DNA of 64,000 bases, taken from contig NZ_LMWH01000239.1 in the NCBI RefSeq assembly GCF_001507435.1, positions 1 through 64,000 on the forward strand. Reading direction: 5' to 3'. Source of the DNA: Streptomyces sp. NRRL F-5122. Its GTDB lineage: Bacteria > Actinomycetota > Actinomycetes > Streptomycetales > Streptomycetaceae. Below the pieces are notes generated by a model, which ran no database searches, was not told where the DNA came from, and worked only from the letters and a program-made list of their open reading frames with translations. Shown piece after piece: positions 55,558 through 64,000 of the stretch. Each line of letters opens with the position of its first letter. Within the stretch, counting starts at the first letter, position 1. A program made the translations under genes and the position numbers.

Positions 55558-57203
55558 GCGCAGCAGCCGTCCACAGCCTGTGGACAACCGCGGCCGACCC
55601 GATCTCGAAGATCGAGACGCCGAAGATCGAATACGGACAGTTGTCCCCGACCCTGATCGTCATCGGTGGAGCGCTCATCGGTGTGCTGATCGAGGCGTTC
55701 GTCCCGCGCAAGTCCCGCTACTACGCTCAGGCGTTCCTCTCGGCCGTCACGCTCGCCGCCGCGTTCGCCGCGGTGGTGGCGCTCGCGGCCGGCGGCTACG
55801 GCACCACGAAGGCGCATATCGCGGCCATGGGCGCGATCGCGGTCGACGGGCCGTCCCTCTTCCTTCAGGGGACGATCCTGCTGGCCGGCCTGCTCGGGGT
55901 GTTCACTTTCGCCGAACGGCATCTGGACCCGCTGGCGCACGGCAACCGGGTCGACTCCTTCGCCGCGCAGGCGGCCTCCGTGCCGGGCAGTGACAGCGAG
56001 AAGGCCGCCGTGAAGGCGGGGTTCACCACGACGGAGGCGTTCCCGCTGCTGCTGTTCGCGGTCAGCGGCATGCTCGTCTTCCCCTCGGCGAACGACCTGC
56101 TGACGCTGTTCGTCGCCCTGGAGGTCTTCTCGCTGCCGCTGTACCTGCTGTGCGCGCTGGCGCGCCGCAAGCGGCTGATGTCGCAGGAGGCCGCGGTCAA
56201 GTACTTCCTGCTCGGGGCCTTCGCCTCCGCGTTCACCCTGTTCGGCATCGCACTGCTCTACGGGTACGCGGGCTCGGTGTCCTACGCGACGATCGCGCAG
56301 GTCGTCGACGGCACGGTCACCAATGTCGACCCGGCACTCGCGGGCACCATGGGCAACGACGCCCTGCTGCTGATCGGCGCCGCGATGGTCGTGATGGGTC
56401 TGCTGTTCAAGGTGGGCGCGGTTCCGTTCCACATGTGGACGCCGGACGTGTACCAGGGCGCGCCGACCCCGGTGACCGGCTTCATGGCCGCGGCGACCAA
56501 GGTGGCGGCGTTCGGTGCGCTGCTGCGGCTGCTGTACGTGGTCCTGCCGGGCATGCGCTGGGACTGGCGTCCGGTGATGTGGGCGGTCGCGATCGTCACC
56601 ATGCTGGGCGGCGCGATCGTCGCGATCACGCAGACCGACATCAAGCGGCTGCTTGCCTACTCGTCCATCGCGCACGCGGGCTTCATCCTCGCCGGTGTCA
56701 TCGCGACATCACGGGACGGAGTGTCCTCGGTTCTCTTCTACCTGGCCGCGTACTCGTTCGTGACGATCGGCGCCTTCGCCGTCGTGACGCTCGTCCGCGA
56801 CGCGGGCGGCGAGGCGACGCACCTGTCCAAGTGGGCGGGGCTCGGGCGCAGGTCGCCGCTGGTCGCGGCGGTGTTCGCGGTGTTCCTGCTGGCCTTCGCG
56901 GGCATCCCGCTGACATCGGGGTTCGCGGGGAAGTTCGCCGTGTTCAAGGCGGCGGCCGAGGGCGGGGCGATGCCGCTGGTCGTGATCGGCGTGATCTCGT
57001 CGGCGATCGCCGCATTCTTCTACATCCGTGTGATCGTGCTGATGTTCTTCAGCGAGCCGCATCCCGAGGGCCCGACCGTCGCGGTGCCCTCGGCGCTGAC
57101 GACGACGGCGATCGCGGTGGGCGTGGCGGTCACGCTGGTCCTGGGTGTGGCGCCCCAGTACTTCCTGGATCTGGCGAGCCAGGCGGGCGTGTTCGTCCGC
57201 TGA
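55554..57203 (+). CDS. nuoN: NADH-quinone oxidoreductase subunit N
   Basis: 549 residues, GTG start overlapping nuoM. Third antiporter-like pump: FVALEVFSLPLYLLCALARR, VGAVPFHMWTPDVYQGAPTPVTGFMAAATKV, and TQTDIKRLLAYSSIAHAGFILAG. Somewhat longer than E. coli NuoN (485) at the N-terminus. Last gene of the operon; a hairpin follows. Confidence 0.97.
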   Translation: MSAAAVHSLWTTAADPISKIETPKIEYGQLSPTLIVIGGALIGVLIEAFVPRKSRYYAQAFLSAVTLAAAFAAVVALAAGGYGTTKAHIAAMGAIAVDGPSLFLQGTILLAGLLGVFTFAERHLDPLAHGNRVDSFAAQAASVPGSDSEKAAVKAGFTTTEAFPLLLFAVSGMLVFPSANDLLTLFVALEVFSLPLYLLCALARRKRLMSQEAAVKYFLLGAFASAFTLFGIALLYGYAGSVSYATIAQVVDGTVTNVDPALAGTMGNDALLLIGAAMVVMGLLFKVGAVPFHMWTPDVYQGAPTPVTGFMAAATKVAAFGALLRLLYVVLPGMRWDWRPVMWAVAIVTMLGGAIVAITQTDIKRLLAYSSIAHAGFILAGVIATSRDGVSSVLFYLAAYSFVTIGAFAVVTLVRDAGGEATHLSKWAGLGRRSPLVAAVFAVFLLAFAGIPLTSGFAGKFAVFKAAAEGGAMPLVVIGVISSAIAAFFYIRVIVLMFFSEPHPEGPTVAVPSALTTTAIAVGVAVTLVLGVAPQYFLDLASQAGVFVR

Positions 57204-57221
57204 CGAACCCCGCCGCACAGG

Positions 57222-57256
57222 ACGGCCCGGTGCCCGCTCGGGGGGTGCCGGGTCGT
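57222..57256 (+). terminator. Hairpin terminator of the nuo operon
   Basis: ACGGCCCGGTGCCC (57222-57235) pairs with GGGTGCCGGGTCGT (57243-57256): 14 bp including three G-T wobbles, starting 18 nt after the nuoN stop. Confidence 0.75.
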
Positions 57257-57409
57257 CGTGCTGAGACGGCGGGGCCACTGCGCACCGGGTGAACGATCAA
57301 GGGGCCGTCGACCCGGGTGGCGGGGAACCTGTGGACAACTCCGGAGCCTGTCGGCGCGGCCCCCTATCGTGGACGTCGTGGTCGAGGGACGACGCACGGG
57401 GGACGGGCG

Positions 57410-59383
57410 ATGGACGGGACAGGTGTGATGACCGAGGCGGGCGTGATTCCGGCGCCGGGTGGCGGAAGCGAGGCGCAGGCCGCGCTGCACCGGGTCTTCG
57501 GCTACGAGACCTTCCGTGGTGATCAGGAAGTGATCATCGAGCACGTGGTGGCCGGCGGCGACGCCGTTGTGCTCATGCCGACCGGTGGCGGCAAGTCGCT
57601 CTGCTACCAGATCCCGGCCCTGGTCAGACCGGGTACGGGTGTGGTGGTGTCCCCGCTGATCGCGCTGATGCAGGACCAGGTGGACGCGCTGCGGGCGCTG
57701 GGTGTGCGGGCCGGCTTCGTCAATTCCACCCAGGACTTCGACGAGCGGCGCGTGGTGGAGGCGGAGTTCCTGGCCGGTGAGCTCGACCTGCTCTATCTGG
57801 CCCCGGAGCGGCTGCGCCTGGAGTCCACCCTCGATCTGCTCTCACGCGGCAAGATCTCGGTGTTCGCGATCGACGAGGCGCACTGCGTGTCCCAGTGGGG
57901 CCACGACTTCCGGCCCGACTACCTCGCGTTGTCCGTGCTCGGCGAGCGCTGGCCGGACGTCCCGCGCATCGCTCTCACCGCGACCGCGACGCACTCCACG
58001 CACCAGGAGATCACCCAGAGGCTGAACATGCCGGGGGCCCGCCACTTCGTGGCGAGCTTCGACCGGCCCAACATCCAGTACCGGATCGTCCCCAAGGCCG
58101 ACCCCAGGAAGCAGCTGCTGGCGTTCCTGCGCGAGGAGCACCAGGGTGACGCGGGCATCGTCTACTGCCTCTCGCGGAACTCGGTGGAGAAGACCGCGGA
58201 GTTCCTGACCCGCAACGGCGTCGAGGCGGTGCCGTACCACGCGGGCCTGGACGCGGGCACTCGCGCGGCGCACCAGGCCCGCTTCCTGCGCGAGGACGGC
58301 CTGGTCGTGGTCGCGACGATCGCGTTCGGCATGGGCATCGACAAGCCGGACGTGCGGTTCGTCGCCCATCTGGACCTGCCGAAGTCGATCGAGGGCTACT
58401 ACCAGGAGACGGGCCGGGCGGGTCGCGACGGACTGCCGTCCACGGCCTGGATGGCCTACGGGCTGAACGACGTCGTACAGCAGCGCAAGCTGATCCAGTC
58501 CGGTGAGGGCGACGAGGCGTTCCGCCGCCGGGCCCAGGCGCACCTGGACGCGATGCTGGCGCTGTGCGAGACGGCCCGGTGCCGCCGCGGCGGGCTGCTC
58601 TCCTACTTCGGCCAGGATCCGGAGCCGGGCGGCTGCGGCAACTGCGACACATGCCTGGTGCCGCCCGAGACCTGGGACGGGACCGTCGCGGCGCAGAAGG
58701 TGCTGTCCACGGTGTGGCGGCTGGACCGGGAGCGACGCCAGAAGTTCGGCGCGCTGCAGATCGTCGACATCCTGCTGGGGCGGCGCACGGCGAAGGTGAT
58801 CCAGTTCGACCACGACCAGTTGTCGGTGTTCGGCATCGGCGAGGAGCTGACCGAGGGCGAATGGCGGGGCGTGATCCGGCAGTTGCTGGCGCAGAGCCTG
58901 CTCGCGGTCGAGGGCGAGTACGGGACGCTGGTGCTGACCGAGGCGAGCGGGGCGGTGCTGGGGCGGGAGCGCGAGGTGCCGCTGCGCAAGGAGCCGCCCA
59001 AGCCCACGGTCGCGCGGTCCGCCGCATCGAAGGGGGAGCGGTCCGCCAAGGCCGCGGTCGAGCTGGCGCCGGAGCTGCTGCCCGTCTTCGAGGCCCTGCG
59101 CTCCTGGCGCGCCGCTCAGGCCAGGGAACAGGGCGTCCCGGCGTACGTGATCTTCCACGACGCGACGCTTCGCGAGATCGCCGCCGCCCGTCCGAAGTCG
59201 GTGGCGGAGCTCGGCACGATCAGCGGGGTGGGGGAGAAGAAACTCCTCACTTACGGCGAGGGGGTGCTCGCGGTGCTCGCCGGTCTCGACGGGGGCGCCG
59301 GGCCGGTACCGGACGCGGCTCCGGACCCGGAGTGGCCGGAGCCGGCGGACGAGCCCGAGCCCGAGCCGGAGGGCTGGGCCTAG
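57410..59383 (+). CDS. recQ: ATP-dependent DNA helicase RecQ
   Basis: 657 residues from the ATG at 57410 (GGGGGA 8 nt upstream; ATG 57428 is also plausible). SF2 motifs: MPTGGGKSLCYQIPAL (Walker A), DEAHCVSQWGHDFRPDY (DEAH and aromatic loop), VATIAFGMGIDKPDVRFVAHLDLPKSIEGYYQETGRAGRDG (motifs V-VI). The zinc site CRRGGLLSYFG...CGNCDTC lies in the RQC region. A C-terminal HRDC domain (about 560-625) is followed by an acidic Pro/Glu tail. It unwinds forked DNA in recombination repair. Confidence 0.96.
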   Translation: MDGTGVMTEAGVIPAPGGGSEAQAALHRVFGYETFRGDQEVIIEHVVAGGDAVVLMPTGGGKSLCYQIPALVRPGTGVVVSPLIALMQDQVDALRALGVRAGFVNSTQDFDERRVVEAEFLAGELDLLYLAPERLRLESTLDLLSRGKISVFAIDEAHCVSQWGHDFRPDYLALSVLGERWPDVPRIALTATATHSTHQEITQRLNMPGARHFVASFDRPNIQYRIVPKADPRKQLLAFLREEHQGDAGIVYCLSRNSVEKTAEFLTRNGVEAVPYHAGLDAGTRAAHQARFLREDGLVVVATIAFGMGIDKPDVRFVAHLDLPKSIEGYYQETGRAGRDGLPSTAWMAYGLNDVVQQRKLIQSGEGDEAFRRRAQAHLDAMLALCETARCRRGGLLSYFGQDPEPGGCGNCDTCLVPPETWDGTVAAQKVLSTVWRLDRERRQKFGALQIVDILLGRRTAKVIQFDHDQLSVFGIGEELTEGEWRGVIRQLLAQSLLAVEGEYGTLVLTEASGAVLGREREVPLRKEPPKPTVARSAASKGERSAKAAVELAPELLPVFEALRSWRAAQAREQGVPAYVIFHDATLREIAAARPKSVAELGTISGVGEKKLLTYGEGVLAVLAGLDGGAGPVPDAAPDPEWPEPADEPEPEPEGWA

Positions 59384-59415
59384 AAGCCCGACGCGGGGAG
59401 CGGTCCCCCCTGGGG

Positions 59416-59456
59416 CCGGCCGCCCACGAGGAGCACCGCGACTCATGGGCGGCCGG
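59416..59456. terminator. Hairpin between convergent recQ and fahA
   Basis: CCGGCCGCCC (59416-59425) pairs perfectly with GGGCGGCCGG (59447-59456), 10 bp with a 21-nt loop, in the 91-bp gap between the two stop codons. Confidence 0.65.
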
Positions 59457-59474
59457 TGCGGCTCAAGGACTCCT

Positions 59475-60689
59475 TCAGGGGCTCGGTACCACCCGGCCCG
59501 TGACCTCCCCGAGCCCCACCCGGGTCCCGTCCGGTCCCGGTGCCCAGGCCGTCAGCGTCACCACGTCCCCGTCCTCCAGGAACGCCCGCTTGCCGTCCGA
59601 GAGCTCGAGCGGGTCGCGTCCGTTCCAGGTCAGTTCGAGGAGCGAGCCCCGCTCGCCCTCCGTCGGCCCGCTCACGGTGCCCGAGCCGTAGAGGTCGCCC
59701 GTCCGCAGGGAGGCCCCGTTCACGGTCATGTGCGCCAGCTGCTGGGCCGCCGTCCAGTACATCGTGGAGAAGGGCGGCTCGGAGACCACCTGGCCGTTGA
59801 TCGCGACGGAGATGCGCAGGTCGTAACCGGCCGGTTCCTCCTGTGCGTCGTCCAGGTAGGGCAGCAGCGGGTGGGTGCGCTCCGGTGGCGCCACCCGCGC
59901 CTCCTCCAGTGCGTCCAGCGGGGTGATCCAGGCCGAGAGGGACGTGGCGAACGACTTTCCGAGGAACGGCCCGAGCGGCACGTACTCCCACGCCTGGATG
60001 TCCCGTGCCGACCAGTCGTTGAGCAGGCACAGCCCGAACACGTGGTCGCGGAAGGCCGACAGCGGCACGGACTCGCCCAGCTGCGAGGGCGCGCCCACCA
60101 CGAATCCCACCTCGGCCTCGATGTCCAGGCGGACCGAGGGCCCGAAGACCGGCACCGGGTCGGTGGGGGCCTTGCGCTGACCCCGCGGACGTACGACGTC
60201 CGTGCCCGACACCACCACCGTCCCCGCCCGGCCGTGGTAACCGATGGGCAGATGCTTCCAGTTGGGGGTCAGGGAGTCCGCGGCGTCCGGGCGGAAGATC
60301 TGCCCGACGTTACGGGAGTGGTTCTCGGAGGAGTAGAAGTCGACATAGTCCGCGACCTCGAAGGGCAGGTGCAGCGTCACCTCGGAGAGCGGGTGCAGAA
60401 GGGGCTCGACGGTCTCCCGGTGCGCGGGCACCGTCACCCACGCGGTCAGCGCCCGGCGCACGTCGGACCAGGCGGTACGACCGGCCGCCAGCAGCGGGCC
60501 CAGGGACGGCCGGGCCAGCAGGGAGGCGTACGGGGAGCCGAGAGCGTGCGCCGCCGCGCCCGCGTCGAGCACGTGGTCGCCCAGGCGGACGCCGACGCTC
60601 CGCTCGTCGGAGCCGGCCGGTGAGAACACGCCATAGGGAAGGTTGTGCGGGCCGAAGGGGTCGCCCTCGGGGACATCGAAGGGGGGCAT
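59475..60689 (-). CDS. fahA: Fumarylacetoacetase
   Basis: 404 residues from the ATG at 60689 (GAGGCAG upstream). Last enzyme of tyrosine/phenylalanine breakdown, splitting fumarylacetoacetate to fumarate and acetoacetate. An N-terminal SH3-like domain (to about 115) precedes the FAH fold: VDFYSSENHSRNVGQIFRP (catalytic His and metal Asp region), PIGYHGRAGTVVVSGTDVVRPRGQ, RLDIEAEVGFVVG (metal Glu), and GLCLLNDWSARDIQAWEYVPLGPFLGKSFATSLS. Stand-alone here; hmgA/hpd are not nearby. Confidence 0.95.
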   Translation of the reverse strand: MPPFDVPEGDPFGPHNLPYGVFSPAGSDERSVGVRLGDHVLDAGAAAHALGSPYASLLARPSLGPLLAAGRTAWSDVRRALTAWVTVPAHRETVEPLLHPLSEVTLHLPFEVADYVDFYSSENHSRNVGQIFRPDAADSLTPNWKHLPIGYHGRAGTVVVSGTDVVRPRGQRKAPTDPVPVFGPSVRLDIEAEVGFVVGAPSQLGESVPLSAFRDHVFGLCLLNDWSARDIQAWEYVPLGPFLGKSFATSLSAWITPLDALEEARVAPPERTHPLLPYLDDAQEEPAGYDLRISVAINGQVVSEPPFSTMYWTAAQQLAHMTVNGASLRTGDLYGSGTVSGPTEGERGSLLELTWNGRDPLELSDGKRAFLEDGDVVTLTAWAPGPDGTRVGLGEVTGRVVPSP

Positions 60690-60823
60690 CGGATGCTGCC
60701 TCGCTTTCGTGCACTTCAGGGTGTGCCGTGCATGGGTGTGTGTTCCATGTGGTCGCCGCACACGTTACGGGTGAGAAGCCTGTTCGGGCGATGTCTAAAG
60801 AGTTCGCAATGTCCGGAAAAGCC

Positions 60824-60853
60824 TTGTCGGAGGGGCCAATTCCGGCTTAGCGT
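60824..60853 (+). promoter_or_regulatory. Candidate promoter of the ATP-grasp gene
   Basis: TTGTCG (60824-60829) and TAGCGT (60848-60853) spaced by 18 nt, about 50 nt before the GTG. The same string TAGCGTCCT occurs again at 62217-62225, before the flavoprotein gene. Confidence 0.5.
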
Positions 60854-60900
60854 CCTTTGGGGGACACGGACGGGGTGGGTCCGGTCCATAGGGGGGACAC

Positions 60901-62181
60901 GTGGGGGGACCCGTGGCCAGGAGTACCGTCGGCGTGCCGTTCGACGCGGACTGCGACGTACCTGGGCTCATTGTGAAGTTCGGCGACTATCCGCTGCACC
61001 ACGGCGGGGTGGGCGCCATCCGCAGCCTGGGCCGGCTCGGCATACCGATGTACGCGATCACCGAGGACCGTTACACACCGGCCGCCCTCTCGCGCTATCT
61101 GCGGCGTTCCTTCGTGTGGCCGACCACCGGCACGGAGGAACCCGAGCAGCTGGTGGAGGGCCTGCTGCGGATCGGCCGCAGCATCGGCCGGCCGACGGTG
61201 CTCGTCCCCACCGACGAGGAGGCAGCGGTCCTGATCGCGGAGCACCAGGACGTCCTGGGCGGCCCCTTCCTCTTCCCGAAGGTGGATGCCAAGCATCCGC
61301 GCCGTCTGGCCAGCAAACAGGGGCTGCACGAACTGTGCGTGGAACACGGCATCCCGAGTCCCGCGGCCGCCTTCCCGCAGTCCTACGACGAGATCGTCGC
61401 CTTCGCCGACAAGGCGCGCTTCCCGCTCGTGGCCAAGAACCGGGAGGCGTTCGTGCGCCGCTCGCAGCCCGCCGTGAACGGGACGACCAGGATCGCCACC
61501 CGCGAGGGACTGCTGGCGCTCGCCCGCGACTGGGGCGAGCACCCCGGGGTGATCCTCCAGGAATACCTGCCGCGGGAGGAGGCCGAGGACTGGATCGTGC
61601 ACGCGTACTTCGACCAGGACTCGACCCCGCTCGCCCTGTTCACCGGTGTCAAGGTCCGCTCGTGGCCGCCGCACGCGGGCATGACGGCCAACGCCTACGT
61701 CGTCGACAATCCCGAACTCGCCGACCTCGCCGCGCGTTTCATCAAGCAGATCGGCTTCACCGGCATCATCGACCTCGACCTGCGCTTCGACCGCCGCGAC
61801 GGCCGGTACAAGCTGCTCGACTTCAACCCACGCATGGGCGCGCAGTTCCGGCTCTTCGAGAACGAGTCGGGGGTGGACGTCGTCCGTGCCATGCACCTGG
61901 ACCTGACCGGCCGCGCCGTACCGGAGGGGGAACAGCGCGCCGGCCACCGCTACATCGTGGAGAACATCGACCTGCCCGCTCTGCTCGCGTACCGCCGCAG
62001 CGGCTACACGACGCCGCACGCACCGGCCCGTGCGAGCGGTACGGAGCTGGCCTGGCTGGCGCGTGACGACGTGCGGCCGTTCTTCACGATGCTCGCTCGC
62101 TTCGTGCGGCCGGGCGCGAAGCACCTGTATCAGCTGTGGCGGGCCCATCGCCGCGGCAGCACCACGAGTCCGGGCAGGTAG
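60901..62181 (+). CDS. ATP-grasp enzyme (carboxylate-amine ligase type)
   Basis: 426 residues, GTG at 60901 after a GGGGGGAC stretch; GTG 60913 is possible. An N-terminal Rossmann-like half (LGRLGIPMYAITED) precedes the ATP-grasp fold: FPLVAKNREAF (lysine), LQEYLPREEAEDWIVHAYFDQD, and the metal site DLDLRFDRRDGRYKLLDFNPRMGAQ. The family joins a carboxyl group to an amine through an acyl phosphate, as in CarB, DdlB and many peptide natural products. Substrate unknown. It is paired with a flavin monooxygenase gene 57 nt downstream. Confidence 0.85.
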   Translation: MGGPVARSTVGVPFDADCDVPGLIVKFGDYPLHHGGVGAIRSLGRLGIPMYAITEDRYTPAALSRYLRRSFVWPTTGTEEPEQLVEGLLRIGRSIGRPTVLVPTDEEAAVLIAEHQDVLGGPFLFPKVDAKHPRRLASKQGLHELCVEHGIPSPAAAFPQSYDEIVAFADKARFPLVAKNREAFVRRSQPAVNGTTRIATREGLLALARDWGEHPGVILQEYLPREEAEDWIVHAYFDQDSTPLALFTGVKVRSWPPHAGMTANAYVVDNPELADLAARFIKQIGFTGIIDLDLRFDRRDGRYKLLDFNPRMGAQFRLFENESGVDVVRAMHLDLTGRAVPEGEQRAGHRYIVENIDLPALLAYRRSGYTTPHAPARASGTELAWLARDDVRPFFTMLARFVRPGAKHLYQLWRAHRRGSTTSPGR

Positions 62182-62238
62182 CCCGGCTCGGCCGTCGCCA
62201 CCACGAAGTAGGCACGTAGCGTCCTCGGGAGGGACTTC

Positions 62239-63441
62239 GTGATTCAACCGGTAGCAATCATCGGCGCCGGGCCGTTCGGCTTGTCCACCGCCGCCCATCT
62301 GCGGGCGCGCGGAATCCCGGTGCGCGTCTTCGGCGACCCCATGGTGAGCTGGCGCGACCACATGCCGGAGGGCATGCTCCTCAAGTCCACCCCGGCCGCC
62401 TCGAACCTCGACGCCCCACAGCGCGGGCACGACCTGGTCGACTACTGCGACGCCGCCGGCATCCCCCGGCTGGTGACGGACGAGGACATCGTCCCCGTCG
62501 AGACGTTCATCGCGTACGGGCGGTGGTTCCAGGAGAAGCTGGTGCCCGAACTCGAGCAGGTCCGGGTGGTCTCCGTGGACCGACGACCGGGCGGCGGCTT
62601 CGAGTTGAAGCTCGACTCGGGCGAGACGTTCGCCGCCCGGGCGGTCGTGGTGGCGACGGGTCTGTCGGGGCTCGCGCATCTGCCGCCGGAGCTGGCGGCG
62701 GCCGCGGTGGACGGAGCCACGCCCACGGGCCCGTTCTCCCACAGTTCCCAGCACCACGATCTGACCCGGTTCTCCGGCAAGGAGCTGATGGTCATCGGGG
62801 CGGGGCAGTCCGCGCTGGAAACGGCGGCGCTGGCGGCGGAGGCGGGCGCGCGGGTGCGCGTGGTCTCACGCGGCCACGGCAGGGTCGCCTTCGGCGCTCC
62901 TCCGTGGAACCAGCCCAGGCTGCGACCCGAATCGCCCTTCGGCCGCGCCTGGTCGCTGTGGGCGCTGACCTATTACCCGCACCCGTACCGCTTCCTGCCC
63001 GAGCAGACCCGCCACTACCTGGTCCGCCGCGTTCTCGGTCCGCTCGGCGCCTGGTGGCTGAAGGACCGCTTCGACGGCATGGTCGAGGTGTGTGAGGTCG
63101 CCGGCGTCGTCGGCGCCTCCGCGTCCGACGGCAGCCCGGCCCTGACGGTCCGGACCCATGCGGGGAGCACGGAGGAACTGACCGCCGACCATGTCATCGC
63201 CGCAACCGGCTACCGCGTGGACATCGCCGCGATGGACTTCCTGGGGCACGAGTTGCGCACCCGGCTCGCGGTGAGCCGGGGCGCGCCGCGGCTCGGCGCG
63301 GGATACGTGTCCTCCGTCCCAGGCCTGTACTTCACGGGCCTCCCGGCGGCGGCCTCGTACGGCCCGGTGATGCGCTTCGTGTGCGGGACGGAGTTCGCGT
63401 CCCCGCGGCTGGCGAGGCATCTGACGGCGGCGCACGCCTGA
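62239..63441 (+). CDS. FAD/NAD(P)-dependent monooxygenase-like flavoprotein
   Basis: 400 residues, GTG start with GGGAGGG 7 nt upstream. Two dinucleotide motifs, AIIGAGPFGLSTAAHL (FAD) and MVIGAGQSALETAALAAEAGARV (NADPH), plus DHVIAATGYRVD near the end, give the layout of flavin monooxygenases and N-hydroxylases. No FMO fingerprint (FxGxxxHxxxY) is evident, so the precise class is open. The adjoining ATP-grasp gene suggests joint work on a small metabolite. Confidence 0.85.
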   Translation: MIQPVAIIGAGPFGLSTAAHLRARGIPVRVFGDPMVSWRDHMPEGMLLKSTPAASNLDAPQRGHDLVDYCDAAGIPRLVTDEDIVPVETFIAYGRWFQEKLVPELEQVRVVSVDRRPGGGFELKLDSGETFAARAVVVATGLSGLAHLPPELAAAAVDGATPTGPFSHSSQHHDLTRFSGKELMVIGAGQSALETAALAAEAGARVRVVSRGHGRVAFGAPPWNQPRLRPESPFGRAWSLWALTYYPHPYRFLPEQTRHYLVRRVLGPLGAWWLKDRFDGMVEVCEVAGVVGASASDGSPALTVRTHAGSTEELTADHVIAATGYRVDIAAMDFLGHELRTRLAVSRGAPRLGAGYVSSVPGLYFTGLPAAASYGPVMRFVCGTEFASPRLARHLTAAHA

Positions 63442-63691
63442 CCGGAGTGCGGGGGCGCGACACCGTCACGTCCCCGCACTGCGGGCGGCAGCCGGGACCC
63501 GGACCGCATGCGGCACAAGGGCCCGCTTCGGTGAAGTGCCGTCCGGGGCACCGGAGTCGGGCCCACGGGCGGAGATGCCGGACGCCGGTGGTGCGAGGCG
63601 GCTTCCGGGCGCGGCACGGTGTGCACGGGATGGCGAACGTGGTCCGGTTCACGCTGAACCGCGGGTGCGTTTCCATCCGTATTCTCTGATC
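63442..63691 (+). promoter_or_regulatory. Intergenic region with palindrome and -10 box before the HAD gene
   Basis: No gene seen. CGGTTCA (63645-63651) and TGAACCG (63655-63661) form a perfect 7-bp dyad with a CGC centre, placed where a -35 would be. TATTCT (63680-63685) ends 6 nt before the ATG, so the transcript is probably leaderless and the dyad is a likely operator. Confidence 0.55.
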
Positions 63692-64000
63692 ATGGCCGCA
63701 CCCCTCACGTACTCACTCATCGCCACTGACCTGGACGGAACGCTGCTCCGTGGTGACGACACGCTCTCCGACCGGTCAAGGGCCGCTCTGGCGCGGGCCG
63801 CTGCCGTCGGCGCCCAGCATCTCGTGGTGACGGGCCGCCCGGCGCCCAGGGTGCGGCCGCTGCTCGATGACCTCGGCAGCAAGGGGCTCGCGGTGTGCGG
63901 ACAGGGTGCGCAGGTGTACGACGCCGGCGCGGACCGGCTGCTGTTCTCGGTCACCCTGGACCGGGAGTTGGCCGAGACCGCGCTGGGCAAGATCGAGGCC
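63692..64000 (+). CDS. HAD-superfamily (Cof/IIB type) phosphatase, N-terminal part
   Basis: 103 codons visible, cut by the right window edge. ATDLDGTLLRGDDTLSDR holds the nucleophile and general-acid aspartates of HAD motif I. VVTGRPAPRVRPLLDDLG is the motif II region (Thr) typical of class IIB (Cof-like) phosphatases. It dephosphorylates a sugar phosphate or nucleotide-like substrate; identity unknown. Confidence 0.9.
   Translation, partial: MAAPLTYSLIATDLDGTLLRGDDTLSDRSRAALARAAAVGAQHLVVTGRPAPRVRPLLDDLGSKGLAVCGQGAQVYDAGADRLLFSVTLDRELAETALGKIEA

Noticed and set aside
60310..60714. Minus-strand frame inside the start of fahA
   Set aside because: It is an alternative frame of the same strand; fahA has full FAH-family motifs.

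Overview
The window is high-GC actinobacterial chromosomal DNA, almost certainly Streptomyces. It is roughly 70 percent G+C by eye, has strong third-position GC and many GTG starts, and has the gene order hemL - cytochrome c biogenesis - futalosine (menaquinone) genes - nuoA-N. No IS element, integrase, tRNA, rRNA or CRISPR array was seen. About 50 protein genes are supported, and the theme is respiration and its cofactors.

Layout. 1-4 kb: the start of an outgoing minus-strand gene, a small secreted protein, an unidentified protein, and hemL overlapping a histidine-phosphatase gene. 4.2-9.9 kb: a Tat-type lipoprotein deacetylase, then resA-ccdA-resB-ccsB (system II cytochrome c maturation), closed by a 17-bp hairpin terminator. 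9.9-13.2 kb: a sigma factor with a membrane partner, an SRPBCC protein, a yeast-type cytosine deaminase and a PLD-N membrane protein. 13.2-18.9 kb: mqnL-mqnP, rhomboid protease (opposite strand), mqnM, an Lrp regulator and mqnE. 19-26.5 kb: GNAT, DUF4229 and TetR genes, a MaoC / FabG4-like / FadA2-like fatty-acyl module and an acyl-CoA synthetase. 26.8-28.4 kb: an orphan P450 and a cold-shock gene. 28.8-37.6 kb: mqnA, a Ser/Thr kinase, an A24 peptidase, mqnC, a degenerate amidohydrolase, menG, a PASTA protein, GNAT, and a geranylgeranyl-reductase-family protein (possible MenJ). 37.7-40.4 kb: a Tat FAD amine-oxidase-like protein and an NlpC/P60 hydrolase. 41.2-57.2 kb: complete 14-gene nuo operon (complex I). 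57.4-64 kb: recQ, fumarylacetoacetase, an ATP-grasp / flavin-monooxygenase pair and a HAD phosphatase cut by the right edge.

How it works together. MqnA, E, C, P, L, M and MenG make menaquinone by the futalosine route; MqnB, MqnD and the aminofutalosine deaminase are not here. Menaquinone is the electron acceptor of complex I. HemL feeds heme synthesis and the ccs genes attach heme to cytochromes c of the same chain.

Most interesting signals: a near-consensus Rex operator before nuoA, in a 0.8-kb control region holding four copies of GTGnnGSAGRTCAC; a Rex-like inverted repeat on the resA start codon; tandem TTACyC/GrGTAA palindromes between fabG4 and fadA2; a recurrent leaderless-promoter layout with a -10 hexamer 6-7 nt before the start codon, used by several menaquinone genes; and an amidohydrolase next to mqnC that has lost its metal site. 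All functional statements come from reading the sequence and remembered family knowledge; no database search was run.
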